Origin: JAGQRJ01 sp041402045
GTDB lineage: Bacteria > Planctomycetota > J058
Reading direction: 5' to 3'
Length of the DNA: 64,000 nt
Assembly (NCBI GenBank): GCA_041402045.1
Contig: JAWKSZ010000028.1
Span: 1 to 64,000 of the forward strand
Part shown: piece by piece, positions 7,829 to 16,604 of the stretch
Layout: every line of letters starts with the position of its first letter
Position numbering within the stretch: position 1 is the stretch's first letter
Notes under the pieces: generated by a model
Seen by the model: only the letters and a program-made list of their open reading frames with translations
What the model was told of the DNA's origin: nothing
The model's database searches: none
Translations under genes and position numbers: made by a program

Positions 7829-9475
7829 CTACTCGATCGAGAGCGCGCTCTTGACCACGTAGCCCACCACGGGCTCGCTCTGCTCGATCTTGACCCAGCC
7901 GCCGCGGCCGCCGGTGGCCTGGAGCTCGGTGCCGCCGATCAGGTAGCTGGCGACGTTGTCCTCGCGGGTGGTCGGGGTCTCGCGGAGCTTGATATGGCTC
8001 GGGACCACGCGGTAGGTGCGGGTCTTGCCGGCGCTGCCGACCGGCTCCAGGAGGCGCTCGGCGACGTAGCCCTGGGGCGGGGCGATCTCCACCTTGACCC
8101 AGCAGCCGTCGACGTCCTCGAGGATCTTCACGCTGTCGCCGCGCAGCAGCACGAGCTTGGCGGCCGAGGCCTTGGTGGTCGCGCTGCGGACGTTGAGCTC
8201 CGAGGCGGTGACCATGGCGGTGCGGGCGATCGGCTCGCCGAGGCCAAGGTCGACCACGGGGGCCTGGGTGGGCGCGGCCTGGACGCCGGGCAGCTCCTGG
8301 GCGCCCTCGAGGTCGAGGTCCACGTCGACCGCCTCGCCGTCGACGGCCGCGGCCAGGTCCTCGATCTCGCTGCCGCCCAGGGCCTCCTCGAGGCCGGACT
8401 GCACGAGGTCGGGGGTCGAGTCCTCGACGACCGCGTCGGCGGGCTCCTCAGCGGGCTCCTCGGCCGGGGGCAGCGGGTCGCCGCTGATCCCCTCGAGGGC
8501 GCCCTCGAGGCCGCTCTGGACCTCGGTCGGGACGTCGACCTGCGCCGGGGGGACGGGGTCCTGATCGCGGGGCGGGGCGACCTCGCCGAAGGACAGCTTG
8601 CGCACGGGGATCCAGCCGGTGGTGCCGGCGCCGTCGCCTTCGACCACCGTCGTGCGGGCCAGGAGAATGTCCGGGCCGACCATGTCGCTCAGCGACGGCC
8701 GCCAGATCCCGGGGCTCACGATCTTGCCCGCGTCGTCGCGCTCGGCGCGGCGGTAGGCGGCGAGGTCGAACACCGAGACCTTGGTCCCGGGCACGAGGGT
8801 GTGGCGGGTGTCGTAGGTGGCGACGCCCGCGTCGTCGACGGTGCGCTCGTTGAGCCAGGCGTTCTCGCTGGGGGTGCCGTCCTTGCTGGTGGCGACCACG
8901 ATCCGCGCGCTGGCGCCGGAGAACACGAGCTCCTGGCTGTTCTCGTAGACCCAGCCGCGGGCGTCGATCTTGCGGTCCTTGATCCGCGAGTCGATCCCCT
9001 CGGGGAGCCCGCCGATCTCGTAGCGACCCTGCTCGTTGATCAGCTCGAGGCCCACCGCGTTCTCGCGCACCACGCCGGTCCCGGTCCAGGGGGTGGGCCG
9101 CACGGCCTCCACGAAGCGGGCCTGATCGCGGCCGGTGACCTCGACCTTGAACTCGACCTCGCGCCCTTGCAGCGCGGAGAGGGGCAGCTTGTCCTGCGCG
9201 TCGAGCTCGAAGCCGTCGAGGCGCAGGTCAATGGTGTCGTGGGAGCGCTGCACCTCGAGTCGACCCTTGAGGGTCCGGGTGGCGCCTTGTTCGGGGGCTC
9301 CGGCCTGGGGCACGTCGACCGGCCCGCTCTGGGGGCCGCTCTGCGGCAGGCCTTCGAGGCTCGAGTCCACGGGCACGGGGGCGACGGGCGCCACGACGGG
9401 GCGGTCGGGGCCACCGGCCAGGACCAGGTTTGCGCTCGCGATCAGAGCCAGCAGCGTCGAGGTCGTGCGGGTCAT
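7829..9475 (-). CDS. Secreted protein with two C-terminal bacterial SH3 domains
   Basis: From ATG 9475 (AGAAGGA a few bases upstream) the 548-residue protein starts with a signal peptide (MTRTTSTLLALIASANLVLA, cut before GG). The middle, about residues 70-310, is a beta-rich region I do not recognise. An acidic/proline linker (about 310-420) follows. Two SH3b-like modules then follow: about 425-482 (ASELNVRSATT ... GDSVKIL ... GCWVKVE ... GYVAERLL) and about 490-547 (IKLRETPTT ... GTELQATGGRGGWVKIE ... GYVVKSAL). Such domains usually bind peptidoglycan or other envelope targets. No catalytic domain is seen, so an envelope-binding or scaffold role is plausible. An in-frame ATG at 9538 would add 21 residues but would bury the signal peptide. 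Confidence 0.8.
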   Translation of the reverse strand: MTRTTSTLLALIASANLVLAGGPDRPVVAPVAPVPVDSSLEGLPQSGPQSGPVDVPQAGAPEQGATRTLKGRLEVQRSHDTIDLRLDGFELDAQDKLPLSALQGREVEFKVEVTGRDQARFVEAVRPTPWTGTGVVRENAVGLELINEQGRYEIGGLPEGIDSRIKDRKIDARGWVYENSQELVFSGASARIVVATSKDGTPSENAWLNERTVDDAGVATYDTRHTLVPGTKVSVFDLAAYRRAERDDAGKIVSPGIWRPSLSDMVGPDILLARTTVVEGDGAGTTGWIPVRKLSFGEVAPPRDQDPVPPAQVDVPTEVQSGLEGALEGISGDPLPPAEEPAEEPADAVVEDSTPDLVQSGLEEALGGSEIEDLAAAVDGEAVDVDLDLEGAQELPGVQAAPTQAPVVDLGLGEPIARTAMVTASELNVRSATTKASAAKLVLLRGDSVKILEDVDGCWVKVEIAPPQGYVAERLLEPVGSAGKTRTYRVVPSHIKLRETPTTREDNVASYLIGGTELQATGGRGGWVKIEQSEPVVGYVVKSALSIE

Positions 9476-9636
9476 GTCTCGTCCTTCTCTTCGGGTCAGC
9501 TCTCTGCTCGGGCTCACAGAAAGCCAAGGGCATGCCAAACCACAACCCGCTTGTTTTCTGACTCATTGCACGAATCGTGCGTCCCTGAGACGTATCTGGG
9601 TCACACGCGGTGGGGCGATGGTCTATAACCGTGGCC

Positions 9637-10245
9637 ATGCAGGGACGATTCCTGGTGTTCGAGGGGCCCGACGGGGCCGGTAAATCCAGTCAGCTCGCGA
9701 CGCTCGCGGCGCGGGTCGCGGCCCTGGGGCGTGAGGTCGTGCGGCTCGTCGAGCCGACCCACGGGCCGATCGGGAGCGAGATCCGCCAGCGCGCGCAGCA
9801 CGGTCCGCCGCTCAGCGCCCAGGAAGAGTTCGACCTGTTCGTGGCCGACCGCCGGGTCAACGTGCGCGAGGCGATCGAGCCCGCCCTGGCCCGGGGCGCG
9901 GTCGTGATCCAGGACCGCTACTTCTACTCGACCGCGGCCTACCAGGCGGCCCGCGACGAGCTCGGCCTCTCCCCCGACGACGTGCTCGCCGCCCACGCCT
10001 GGGCCCCGCGGCCCGACCGCGTCCTGCTCCTCGACGTGCCGGTCGAGGTCGGGCTGGCGCGGGTCGCCGCCCGCGGCGCCGGCGACGCCTTCGAGCGCGA
10101 GGACCGCCAGCAGCGCGTGCGCGCGAGCTTCCTGCGCATGGCCGAGACGATCCCGCGCTTCCGCCGAATCGACGCGACCCAGTCCCCCGACCAGGTGGCG
10201 GCGGAGGTGTGGGAGCATGTGCGCGAGCTGCTGGAGGCCCCGTGA
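9637..10245 (+). CDS. tmk: Thymidylate kinase
   Basis: This enzyme phosphorylates dTMP to dTDP with ATP in the dTTP pathway. The N-terminal P-loop is FEGPDGAGKSSQ (residues 8-19, Lys16). The dTMP-binding DRY motif (IQDRYFYSTAAYQ) and the lid-type region RGAGDAFERED are both visible, and the length (202 residues) is normal. I chose ATG 9637 over the upstream in-frame GTG at 9610 because the family begins directly before the first beta strand (MQGRFLVFEG). The stop overlaps the GTG of the next gene (GTGA), coupling it to an ABC binding protein with no functional link. Confidence 0.93.
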   Translation: MQGRFLVFEGPDGAGKSSQLATLAARVAALGREVVRLVEPTHGPIGSEIRQRAQHGPPLSAQEEFDLFVADRRVNVREAIEPALARGAVVIQDRYFYSTAAYQAARDELGLSPDDVLAAHAWAPRPDRVLLLDVPVEVGLARVAARGAGDAFEREDRQQRVRASFLRMAETIPRFRRIDATQSPDQVAAEVWEHVRELLEAP

Positions 10246-11246
10246 AGCGACTCGCCCTCCTCGCCCCGCTGCTCCTGCTGGGCTGCCCGCCCGCGGGCCC
10301 CGCGCGCCCGCAGGTCGTCGTCTACTGCGCGCTGGACCGGCTCTACGCCCAACCGGTCCTCGAGCGCCTCGAGCAGGAGCTCGGCCTCGAGATCCTCGCG
10401 AAGTACGACGGCGAGGCGACCAAGACCACGGGCCTCGTGGCGGCGCTGCGCGCCGAGGCCGCGGCGCCGCGGGCCGACGTGTTCTGGAACAACGAGCTCA
10501 GCCAGACGGTGGCCCTGGCGCAGGACGGGCTGCTCGCGCCCTACGACAGCCCCGCCGCGGAGGGGCTCCCCGAGCACGCCCGCGACCCCGAGCGCCGGTG
10601 GACGGGCTTCGCCGCCCGCGCGCGCGTGCTGATCGTGAACACCGAGCTCGTGGGGGAGGACGAGACGCCGACTTCCCTCGCGGCGCTGACCGACCCGCGC
10701 TGGAGGGGGCGCTGCGGGATCGCCAAGCCCCTGTTCGGCACGACGGCGACCCAGGTCGCCGCGCACTACGCCCGCGACCCCGAGGGCTGCGTGGCCTGGC
10801 TCGACGCGCTGCGCGCCAACGACGTGGTGGTGTGCGCGGGCAACGCCGACGTCAAGGATCGCGTGGCGCAGGGCGAGCTCTGCTTCGGGCTGACCGACAC
10901 CGACGACGCGAACCTCGCGCTCCTCGACGGCGCGCCGGTGAAGGTCGTGTTCCCCGACCAGGGGCCCGACGGTCCGGGCACGCTCTTGATCCCGAACGCC
11001 GTCGCGCTCCTGGCCCACGCCCCGCACCCCGACGCCGGCAAGCGCCTGATCGACGCGCTCCTGGCTCCGGAGGTCGAGGTCGGCCTCGCGCGCTCGCGCT
11101 CGGCCCAGGTGCCCCTGCGCGCGCACACCGAGCGCCCGGCCTGGATCCCCGAGGACCTGAAGGTGCTCGCGGTGGACTGGGTCGCCGCCGGCGCCGCCTT
11201 CGCCGCCGCGAGCGAGCAGGTCCAGGCGCACCTCCTCGGGCGGTGA
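10242..11246 (+). CDS. Extracellular solute-binding lipoprotein (iron(III)/thiamine-type ABC transporter)
   Basis: The GTG at 10242 overlaps the tmk stop. The protein begins with a lipoprotein signal ending LLLLG-Cys16. The body resembles family 1/13 binding proteins for ferric iron (FbpA/FutA) or related anions: VVVYCALDRLYAQPVLERLE at the N-terminus, ADVFWNNE, GLTDTDDANLAL and PNAVALLAHAPHPDAGKRLIDALL. It is about 334 residues. The permease follows after one base, so it would deliver substrate to that permease. No ATPase gene follows. Ferric iron is the best guess from the family, but the metal-binding tyrosines cannot be assigned with confidence. Confidence 0.85.
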   Translation: MKRLALLAPLLLLGCPPAGPARPQVVVYCALDRLYAQPVLERLEQELGLEILAKYDGEATKTTGLVAALRAEAAAPRADVFWNNELSQTVALAQDGLLAPYDSPAAEGLPEHARDPERRWTGFAARARVLIVNTELVGEDETPTSLAALTDPRWRGRCGIAKPLFGTTATQVAAHYARDPEGCVAWLDALRANDVVVCAGNADVKDRVAQGELCFGLTDTDDANLALLDGAPVKVVFPDQGPDGPGTLLIPNAVALLAHAPHPDAGKRLIDALLAPEVEVGLARSRSAQVPLRAHTERPAWIPEDLKVLAVDWVAAGAAFAAASEQVQAHLLGR

Positions 11247-11247
11247 C

Positions 11248-12309
11248 GTGCTGCGGCTGAGGGACCTCGCGCCCTGGGCGCTGCTGGCGCTCGCGGTGGC
11301 CTTCGCCCCGAGCGCGCTCGGCCCCACCGGCACGAGCCTGGCCCTCGCCGCGACCGCCGCCTTGGGCGCCGCGCTGGGCGGACTCCTGTGGGCGGTGGGC
11401 GCCGCCCACGCCGGGCGCGCAGCGCCGCTCCTGCGCGGGCTGGCCTGGGCCGCGCTCCTGATCCCGCCCTACCTCTCGGCGGTGGGGCTGATCGAGCTCT
11501 GCGGCCCGGCCGGGCGCTTGCCCCGCGCGCTGGGCTGGGTGGACGGCCCCCTGCCCACGGCCCAGGGCGCGATCTACGAGAGCTGGCGGATCTCGGGGCT
11601 GACCCTCGCCGGGGCGTGGCTGCCCCTGGTCGGGCTCGCGGTCGAGGCCGCCTGGCGGCGGCTCGACCCGCGGGCCGTCGACGCCGCGCGGCTGGTCGGC
11701 GGGCGGTTTGGGGAGTGGGGGCTCAGGCTCTCGGTGGCCCGCGCCCCCGCCGGCGTCGGCGCGCTGGCGGTGGGGATCGCGAGCCTGGGCGAGTTCGCGA
11801 CGGCGCAGCTCCTGCGGGTGCCCGTGCTGGCGGAGGCCGTGCACCTCGAGGCCCACGCGCCGCTCCAGGCCGCGTGGCACTCCCTGCCGCTCCTGATCGC
11901 CGGCCTCGTGGGCCTCGGCGGCTGCCTGGCGATCGCGCGCCGCCCGCTCCCGAGCGCCGGCGGCGCGCGGGTCGCGCCCCCGGGCTGGGGGGGATGGTTG
12001 CTCGCGGTGCTCGGCGCGCTGGCGCTGCTCGTGCTCGGGCTGGGGCTGCCCCTGGGCTTCCTGCTGACCCGCCTGGGCTCGCGGCCGGGGAGCCCCGGGA
12101 TCTGGGCCTCGGCGCTGGCGGCCCTCGACGACACCTGGGTCTTCGCCCGCCGCGACGTGGCCACCACCGGCGGCGTGGCCGCGGTCACGGCCACGTGGGT
12201 CACCGCGCTGGCGCTCCTGGCCGTGAGCTGGACCCGCGACGCGAAGCGCCTGTGGCACCTCGCGCTGCTCGTGCCCGCGGTGCTCCTGGCCGCGACCCCG
12301 CGCCCCTGA
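11248..12309 (+). CDS. ABC permease (FbpB/ThiP-type), N-terminal portion before a frameshift
   Basis: The GTG start at 11248 is one base after the binding-protein stop. The frame encodes about eight hydrophobic segments, including a first binding-protein-dependent permease domain (RAVDAARLVGG ... SLGEFATAQLL, close to the EAA loop and G motif). It stops at 12309 directly after the sequence LLVPAVLLAATPRP. In homologues this continues as PLIGIAVLELW, and exactly that continuation (PLIGIAVLELGSAG) is present in another frame. A one-base loss in the C-run near 12303-12308 explains it. Iron and thiamine permeases of this type are double-length (about 520 residues), and joined to the next entry this one would be too. 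Confidence 0.75.
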   Translation: MLRLRDLAPWALLALAVAFAPSALGPTGTSLALAATAALGAALGGLLWAVGAAHAGRAAPLLRGLAWAALLIPPYLSAVGLIELCGPAGRLPRALGWVDGPLPTAQGAIYESWRISGLTLAGAWLPLVGLAVEAAWRRLDPRAVDAARLVGGRFGEWGLRLSVARAPAGVGALAVGIASLGEFATAQLLRVPVLAEAVHLEAHAPLQAAWHSLPLLIAGLVGLGGCLAIARRPLPSAGGARVAPPGWGGWLLAVLGALALLVLGLGLPLGFLLTRLGSRPGSPGIWASALAALDDTWVFARRDVATTGGVAAVTATWVTALALLAVSWTRDAKRLWHLALLVPAVLLAATPRP

Positions 12310-12376
12310 TCGGGATCGCGGTGCTCGAGCTGGGGAGCGCGGGACCCTGGACGGCGCCCGCGACAGCGCCTTCGCG

Positions 12377-12823
12377 GTGTCCGTGACCTGGGCGCTGCGC
12401 TTCGCGGCCTGGCCGCTGCTCGTGCTCTGGCTGAGCGCGCGCCGGCTCCCGCGCGCGCCGCGGCTGGCGGCGGCCCTCGCCCCCCGCGGGCGGCTGGTGC
12501 GCTGGGCGCGGATCGAGCTCCCGCAGCTCGCGCCCGCGCTGGTCCTGGCCTGGGGCCTCGTCTACGCGCTCTCGGTGGGGGAGTACGAGGCGACCCTGCT
12601 CGTGAGCCCGCCGGGGCAAGCCTACCTCGCGGTGACCGTGGTCAACGAGGCCCACTACGGGCAGGGGCATATCCTCGTCGGCTTCGTGACCCTCCAGCTC
12701 CTCGTGCTCGCGGCCCCGGCTGCCTTCGCGCTGCCCCTCGGCCTGGCCTGGCGTCTCCGCCGACGCGGCGGAGGGTTTTCCGAAATCGGAACCGCCGCGC
12801 GGCGGTCTGGCGGACGGCCTTAA
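12377..12823 (+). CDS. ABC permease, C-terminal portion after two frameshifts
   Basis: This is the continuation of the same permease in a third frame. It contains VTWALRFAAWPLLVLWLSARRLPR, the second EAA-like loop (RWARIELPQLAPALVLAWGLVYALSVGEYEATLLV split over two stretches) and a final hydrophobic helix. A short bridge at 12310-12376 is in the second frame, so the gene has two nearby single-base shifts, near 12305 and near 12345, both next to C/G runs. The ATG-like start listed here is a GTG that is probably not a real start. Either the locus is dead or the assembly lost two bases. Confidence 0.65.
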   Translation: MSVTWALRFAAWPLLVLWLSARRLPRAPRLAAALAPRGRLVRWARIELPQLAPALVLAWGLVYALSVGEYEATLLVSPPGQAYLAVTVVNEAHYGQGHILVGFVTLQLLVLAAPAAFALPLGLAWRLRRRGGGFSEIGTAARRSGGRP

Positions 12824-13012
12824 CGCCTTCCTCGCCCAGGGCTTGAGCTGGATTCGACGCCTCCCGCGCCCCCGCGCAGCCCCCGCCCTGCAAGCAGTTA
12901 CACGCAGCGCTTGCTGGCACGAGGTTTGTGCGGAAACCGCCCGGAGAGGTATCGGACTGGCTCGCCCAGCGGCTGCGGCCGTGTGGCGCGAGGCGGGAGA
13001 GGGATCGACGCC

Positions 13013-15241
13013 ATGTCACGCACCATTGCCCGATTTCATGGGGGGCCTCTCCGAGGCCCCCTCGCCCTTGGGGCACAGCCCCAAGGACTCACCCCCCACG
13101 GGCTCGCTCGCGGCTACGCCGCTTCGCTGCGCGGCACGTTCAAGCCTCTCCGGGGCGGCGCCGGCACGCTGTTCGTCCTGACCCTGAGCGCGCTGGTCGC
13201 CGGTTGCTCCGGCGGCGGCTCGAGCTCGGGCGGGAGCACCGCCGCTCCGGTGACCTCCTCGGGCACCGGCACGCCCGCGAGCGCCCAGCGCCAGGCCCCG
13301 GCCAACCTGCACACCGGCCCCGAGCTCGTGCTCGACGCCACCGGCGGCGGCGCGTTCTTCGCGGCGCCGTTCCCCTCGGACGCGCGGCTGAGCGCGAGCG
13401 GGAGCGCGGTGGTCAGCGGCCTCGCCAACCCCCGGAACCTGTGGTTCGTGGACGTGGTCTACGACCTGGTCGGCGAGACCCCGGCCTTCAGCCCGAGCGG
13501 CACGGTCTACCTGCCCTTCGACGCGCCGATCCAGGCCCCGAGCCCCGACCCCCTCGCCGCCCTCGACCCTCAGAGCCAGGTGCTCCTGGTCGACGTCGAC
13601 CCGAGCTCGCCCCAGCGCCTGCAGCGCCACCCGTTCTTCGCCGGGCTGACCCAGCAGGCGGACGCGTATCGCCCGGCGAACCTGCTCCAGCTCCAGCCGG
13701 TGCCCGGGCTGCCGCTGCGCCCGAACACCACCTACGCCGCGATCGTGCTCCGCGGCCTGGGCGCGCCGGGCTCGGCCTGGCTGGGCCAGGCGCCGGCGGT
13801 GACCGCGCTGCTCGCGGGCAAGGAGCCCGGCGGCTCGCAGGGCCTGGCCTGGTCCCAGGCCTGGGCGCCGCTCCGCGCCGCGCTCCAGGACCTCCAGATC
13901 CACCCCGACGACGTCGCCGCGGCGACGGTGTTCACGACCCACGACCCCGCGGCGCGGCTCAAGCGCATGGTCGACCACGTGGCCGCGCAGCCCGCGCCCC
14001 AGGTCGTCGGCCCGCTCACGATCCGCGACAGCTACGCGGGGTTCACCGCCCTCGAGGGTCAGCTCGCGGTGGACATGTATCAGCGCGGCGTGGCGCCGTT
14101 CCCGGTCGCCCCCGGCGGGCGGCTGATCGTCGACGCCCAGGGGCTGCCGGTCGCGCAGTTCACCGAGCTCGCGGACTTCCAGCTCTCGATCCCCAAGGGC
14201 GCCATGCCGGCGACGGGGTTCCCGCTCTACTTCTACCTGCACGGCACCGGCGGGCTGGCCTCCCAGGCGATCGACCGGGGCAAGTTCCTGGCCCCGAACA
14301 CGCCGTCGCCCGCGGGCAGCGGCTGGGCGGCGGAGGTCGCTCCCGAGGGCTGGGCCACGAGCTGCATGGCCGGGCACCTGAGCCCGAGCCGGATCGGGTT
14401 CCTCAGCGCGGGGGGCTACGTCAACTACAACTTCCTCAACGCGACGGCCATGCGCGACAACTTCGCGCAAATGATCCTGGAGCAGGTCGCGTTCCTGCGC
14501 GCCCTCGAGGGGCTGAGGATCGACGCCGCGCTCTGCCCGGGCACCGACGCCAGCGCGTCCCCCGACGGCAAGGTGTTCTTCGACCCTCAGCTCCGGGTGG
14601 TCGGCGGGCAGTCCCTCGGCTCCTACCTCAGCGGCATGCTCGCGGGGCTCCTCGACGGCTGGCAGGGCGCGGTGCTCACCGGCGCCGGCGGCTCCTGGAC
14701 CGAGTTCGCCCTGGGTCCCAAGGACCCGGTCGACCTGCAGCTCGCGCTGCAGACGGTGCTGCTCCCGGCGGGCGAGGTCCTCGACCGCTTCCACCCGGTG
14801 ATCATGGCCTTCGACCTCGCCGTCGGTCCGGCGGACAACATGCACGCCGTGCGCCGGATCCTGCGCGATCCCTACGCCGGCCACACGCCGCCCCACGTGC
14901 TGGTGGTCGAGGGCGACTCGGACGCGCAGGTCCCGATCGGCCTGCAGCGCGCGCTGGTCCTGGCGCTGGGCGCCGACGTCGCCGGCGCCGACCCGGGCCC
15001 GACCCCTGCGGAGCAGCTGCTCCCCGCGCTGCCCTGGGGCGGCCGCCAGCAGCTCAGCCTCCCCGCGAGCGGCAACGTGCTCACCGGCTCGGGCCACACG
15101 CGCACCGCGGTGGTGGTGCGCTACCCGGAGGACGGGATCCGCGACGGGCACTACGTCTGGTTCCAGTACGACGAGGCCCGCCGGCGGACCCGAGACTTCC
15201 TCAGCGCGCTGCGCCAGGGATCGGACCCGGTGGTGCGCTGA
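13013..15241 (+). CDS. Lipoprotein with alpha/beta-hydrolase fold
   Basis: The 742-residue protein has a lipobox LVAG-Cys65 followed by a Gly/Ser-rich linker, so it is probably anchored in the outer or inner membrane facing outward. A beta-rich N-terminal part (FPSDARL..., about residues 120-380) resembles the N-terminal domain of bacterial extracellular lipases. A hydrolase part (about 395-735) has the oxyanion-type strand YFYLHGTGG, the nucleophile elbow GGQSLGS (Ser534), a possible acid in LVVEGDSDAQVP and a late His in RDGHYVW. The substrate is unknown; an esterase or lipase is likely. The only in-frame ATG is at 13013, giving an unusually long 50-residue n-region whose DNA contains two perfect hairpins, so the 5' end is uncertain. 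Confidence 0.75.
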   Translation: MSRTIARFHGGPLRGPLALGAQPQGLTPHGLARGYAASLRGTFKPLRGGAGTLFVLTLSALVAGCSGGGSSSGGSTAAPVTSSGTGTPASAQRQAPANLHTGPELVLDATGGGAFFAAPFPSDARLSASGSAVVSGLANPRNLWFVDVVYDLVGETPAFSPSGTVYLPFDAPIQAPSPDPLAALDPQSQVLLVDVDPSSPQRLQRHPFFAGLTQQADAYRPANLLQLQPVPGLPLRPNTTYAAIVLRGLGAPGSAWLGQAPAVTALLAGKEPGGSQGLAWSQAWAPLRAALQDLQIHPDDVAAATVFTTHDPAARLKRMVDHVAAQPAPQVVGPLTIRDSYAGFTALEGQLAVDMYQRGVAPFPVAPGGRLIVDAQGLPVAQFTELADFQLSIPKGAMPATGFPLYFYLHGTGGLASQAIDRGKFLAPNTPSPAGSGWAAEVAPEGWATSCMAGHLSPSRIGFLSAGGYVNYNFLNATAMRDNFAQMILEQVAFLRALEGLRIDAALCPGTDASASPDGKVFFDPQLRVVGGQSLGSYLSGMLAGLLDGWQGAVLTGAGGSWTEFALGPKDPVDLQLALQTVLLPAGEVLDRFHPVIMAFDLAVGPADNMHAVRRILRDPYAGHTPPHVLVVEGDSDAQVPIGLQRALVLALGADVAGADPGPTPAEQLLPALPWGGRQQLSLPASGNVLTGSGHTRTAVVVRYPEDGIRDGHYVWFQYDEARRRTRDFLSALRQGSDPVVR
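13041..13086 (+). other. Two tandem perfect 9-bp hairpins at the 5' end of the lipoprotein gene
   Basis: GGGGGCCTC/GAGGCCCCC (13041-13049 and 13053-13061, 3-nt loop) is followed after 4 bases by CCTTGGGGC/GCCCCAAGG (13066-13074 and 13078-13086, 3-nt loop). Both stems are perfect. They sit just after the only usable ATG of the hydrolase gene and about 200 bp after the ABC permease ends. They may be a transcription terminator for the upstream operon, or an attenuator-like leader if translation really begins later. No T-tract follows. Confidence 0.6.
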
Positions 15242-15257
15242 TCGCGCGCGAGCGGTC

Positions 15258-15914
15258 ATGCTGGAGGCCCAGGTGAGCTCCCCCTCCGTGCCGCCCGAGG
15301 CCGAGACCGACGACGACCCCAGCGCGTCGCAGGCCCTGGTGCCGGTGGACGAGAGCCCGCGCTCGAGCGTCCTGCGCATGGTGATCCTGGTCCTGCTGCT
15401 CTCGGGGCTCGTGATCCTGGGCAAGGTCACGGGGATCGCCGAGCGCACCTCGATCGAGGACGTGCAGCAGCTCGTGCAGTCCGCGGGTGCCTGGGGCGCG
15501 CTGCTCTTGATCGTGTGCTTCGCCCTGGGCGAGCTCCTGCACATTCCGGGGCTGGTGTTCGTGTTCGCCGCGGTGCTCGCCTACGGCCAGCTCTGGGGCG
15601 GCGTCGTGGGCTACGTGGGCGGTGTGGTCTCGGTGTGCTTCTCCTTCGCCGTCGTCCGCGCCGTCGGCGGCCAGGCGCTGGACACGATCAAGAAGCCCTG
15701 GGTGAAGAAGATCCTCAGCAGCCTCACCACCCGCCCGATCCGCACCGTGGTCCTGCTGCGGATCGTGCTGTGGATGTCCCCCCAGCTCAACTACGCCCTG
15801 GCCCTGACCGCGATCCGCTTCCGCGACTACCTGCTCGGCTCCCTGATCGGCCTGTTCTGGCCGATCACGATCATGGCCCTGTTCTTCGAGCAGCTCCGCG
15901 AGGTCTTGCTCTAG
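15258..15914 (+). CDS. VTT-domain (TVP38/DedA/SNARE-associated) membrane protein
   Basis: The 218-residue integral membrane protein has a 35-residue acidic cytoplasmic N-terminus and about five hydrophobic segments. The VTT core is recognisable: GELLHIPGLVFVFAAVLAYG (the re-entrant loop with G and P), then GGVVGYVGGVVSVCFSFAVVRAVGG, then RTVVLLRIVLWMSPQLNYALALTAIRFRDYLLG spread over the third part. Family members are phospholipid or undecaprenyl-phosphate flippase/scramblase candidates and help maintain membrane potential. The start ATG 15258 lies 14 bases after the previous stop, so it may be cotranscribed with the lipoprotein hydrolase. Confidence 0.85.
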   Translation: MLEAQVSSPSVPPEAETDDDPSASQALVPVDESPRSSVLRMVILVLLLSGLVILGKVTGIAERTSIEDVQQLVQSAGAWGALLLIVCFALGELLHIPGLVFVFAAVLAYGQLWGGVVGYVGGVVSVCFSFAVVRAVGGQALDTIKKPWVKKILSSLTTRPIRTVVLLRIVLWMSPQLNYALALTAIRFRDYLLGSLIGLFWPITIMALFFEQLREVLL

Positions 15915-15920
15915 CGCGGC

Positions 15921-16604
15921 TCAGTCCGCAGGTCCGGCCTCGAGCGCCCATGGAACGAGGGTCGTCTGCAGCGCGGTCAAGATCGCGTCCGGCTCGACGC
16001 CGGCCAGCAGCGCCCCGGCCAAGCAGCGGCGCGAGAGCCTGGGGGAGAGCCGGCCGCTCCCCGTTGGAACCTCCACCGTGAGCTGAGCCGCTTGCTGAAT
16101 GGCCCAGGCAGGAAGACGCGCGTCCCGCCACGTGGTGGACACCTCACCCACACTCTCGAGCAGAGCGCGGACGACGTCGGACCTTGCCTGGCAAGGGTGC
16201 TCGCACCAGTCCCCTGCAGCTTCGAGGATCGCCGCATGCGTCCGCTCCTCGGGCCGTCTCGCCAAGAGCAGCGGAAGCGCCAGCTCGGCGACGGAGAGAG
16301 CTCCGCGAACGACGGCCATGCACTCGTACTTCGCCAGCCGGCGTCCGATCGACCAGATCGCCCACTCGGCTGCGTCGACCCTCGGGTCTTGGGGAGGATC
16401 GCTGGGGGCCAGGCTTGCCTGCTCCGGCGCAGCGTCGCCTAGCGTTCTGTGGGCGCCCTGGTGACCCAGGTAGGCAGCCAGTTCGAGGCGCTCTCGAGTC
16501 AGCTCGCCGACCCGCACTCGCTCACGCAGGTAGGCGGCCTCGTCCTCGACCGAACCGCTGGCCTCCCATGCGCGCTTGAACTCTCGGAGTCGGGAATCGG
16601 TCAC
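15921..16604 (-). CDS. Uncharacterised alpha-helical protein (family member 1 of 2 in this window)
   Basis: The GTG at 16604 gives 227 residues beginning VTDSRLREFKRAWEASGS, then EDEAAYLRERVRVGELTRERLELAAYLGHQGA. The same N-terminal signature recurs at 31707 on the opposite strand, so this is a paralogous family. The rest is alpha-helical without catalytic motifs. It ends with an alternating hydrophobic/charged helix and WALEAG. I know of no function. The start overlaps the stop of the small upstream open frame at 16601-16879 (GTGA), suggesting translational coupling. Its DNA is somewhat less GC-rich than the surrounding operons. Confidence 0.75.
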   Translation of the reverse strand: MTDSRLREFKRAWEASGSVEDEAAYLRERVRVGELTRERLELAAYLGHQGAHRTLGDAAPEQASLAPSDPPQDPRVDAAEWAIWSIGRRLAKYECMAVVRGALSVAELALPLLLARRPEERTHAAILEAAGDWCEHPCQARSDVVRALLESVGEVSTTWRDARLPAWAIQQAAQLTVEVPTGSGRLSPRLSRRCLAGALLAGVEPDAILTALQTTLVPWALEAGPAD

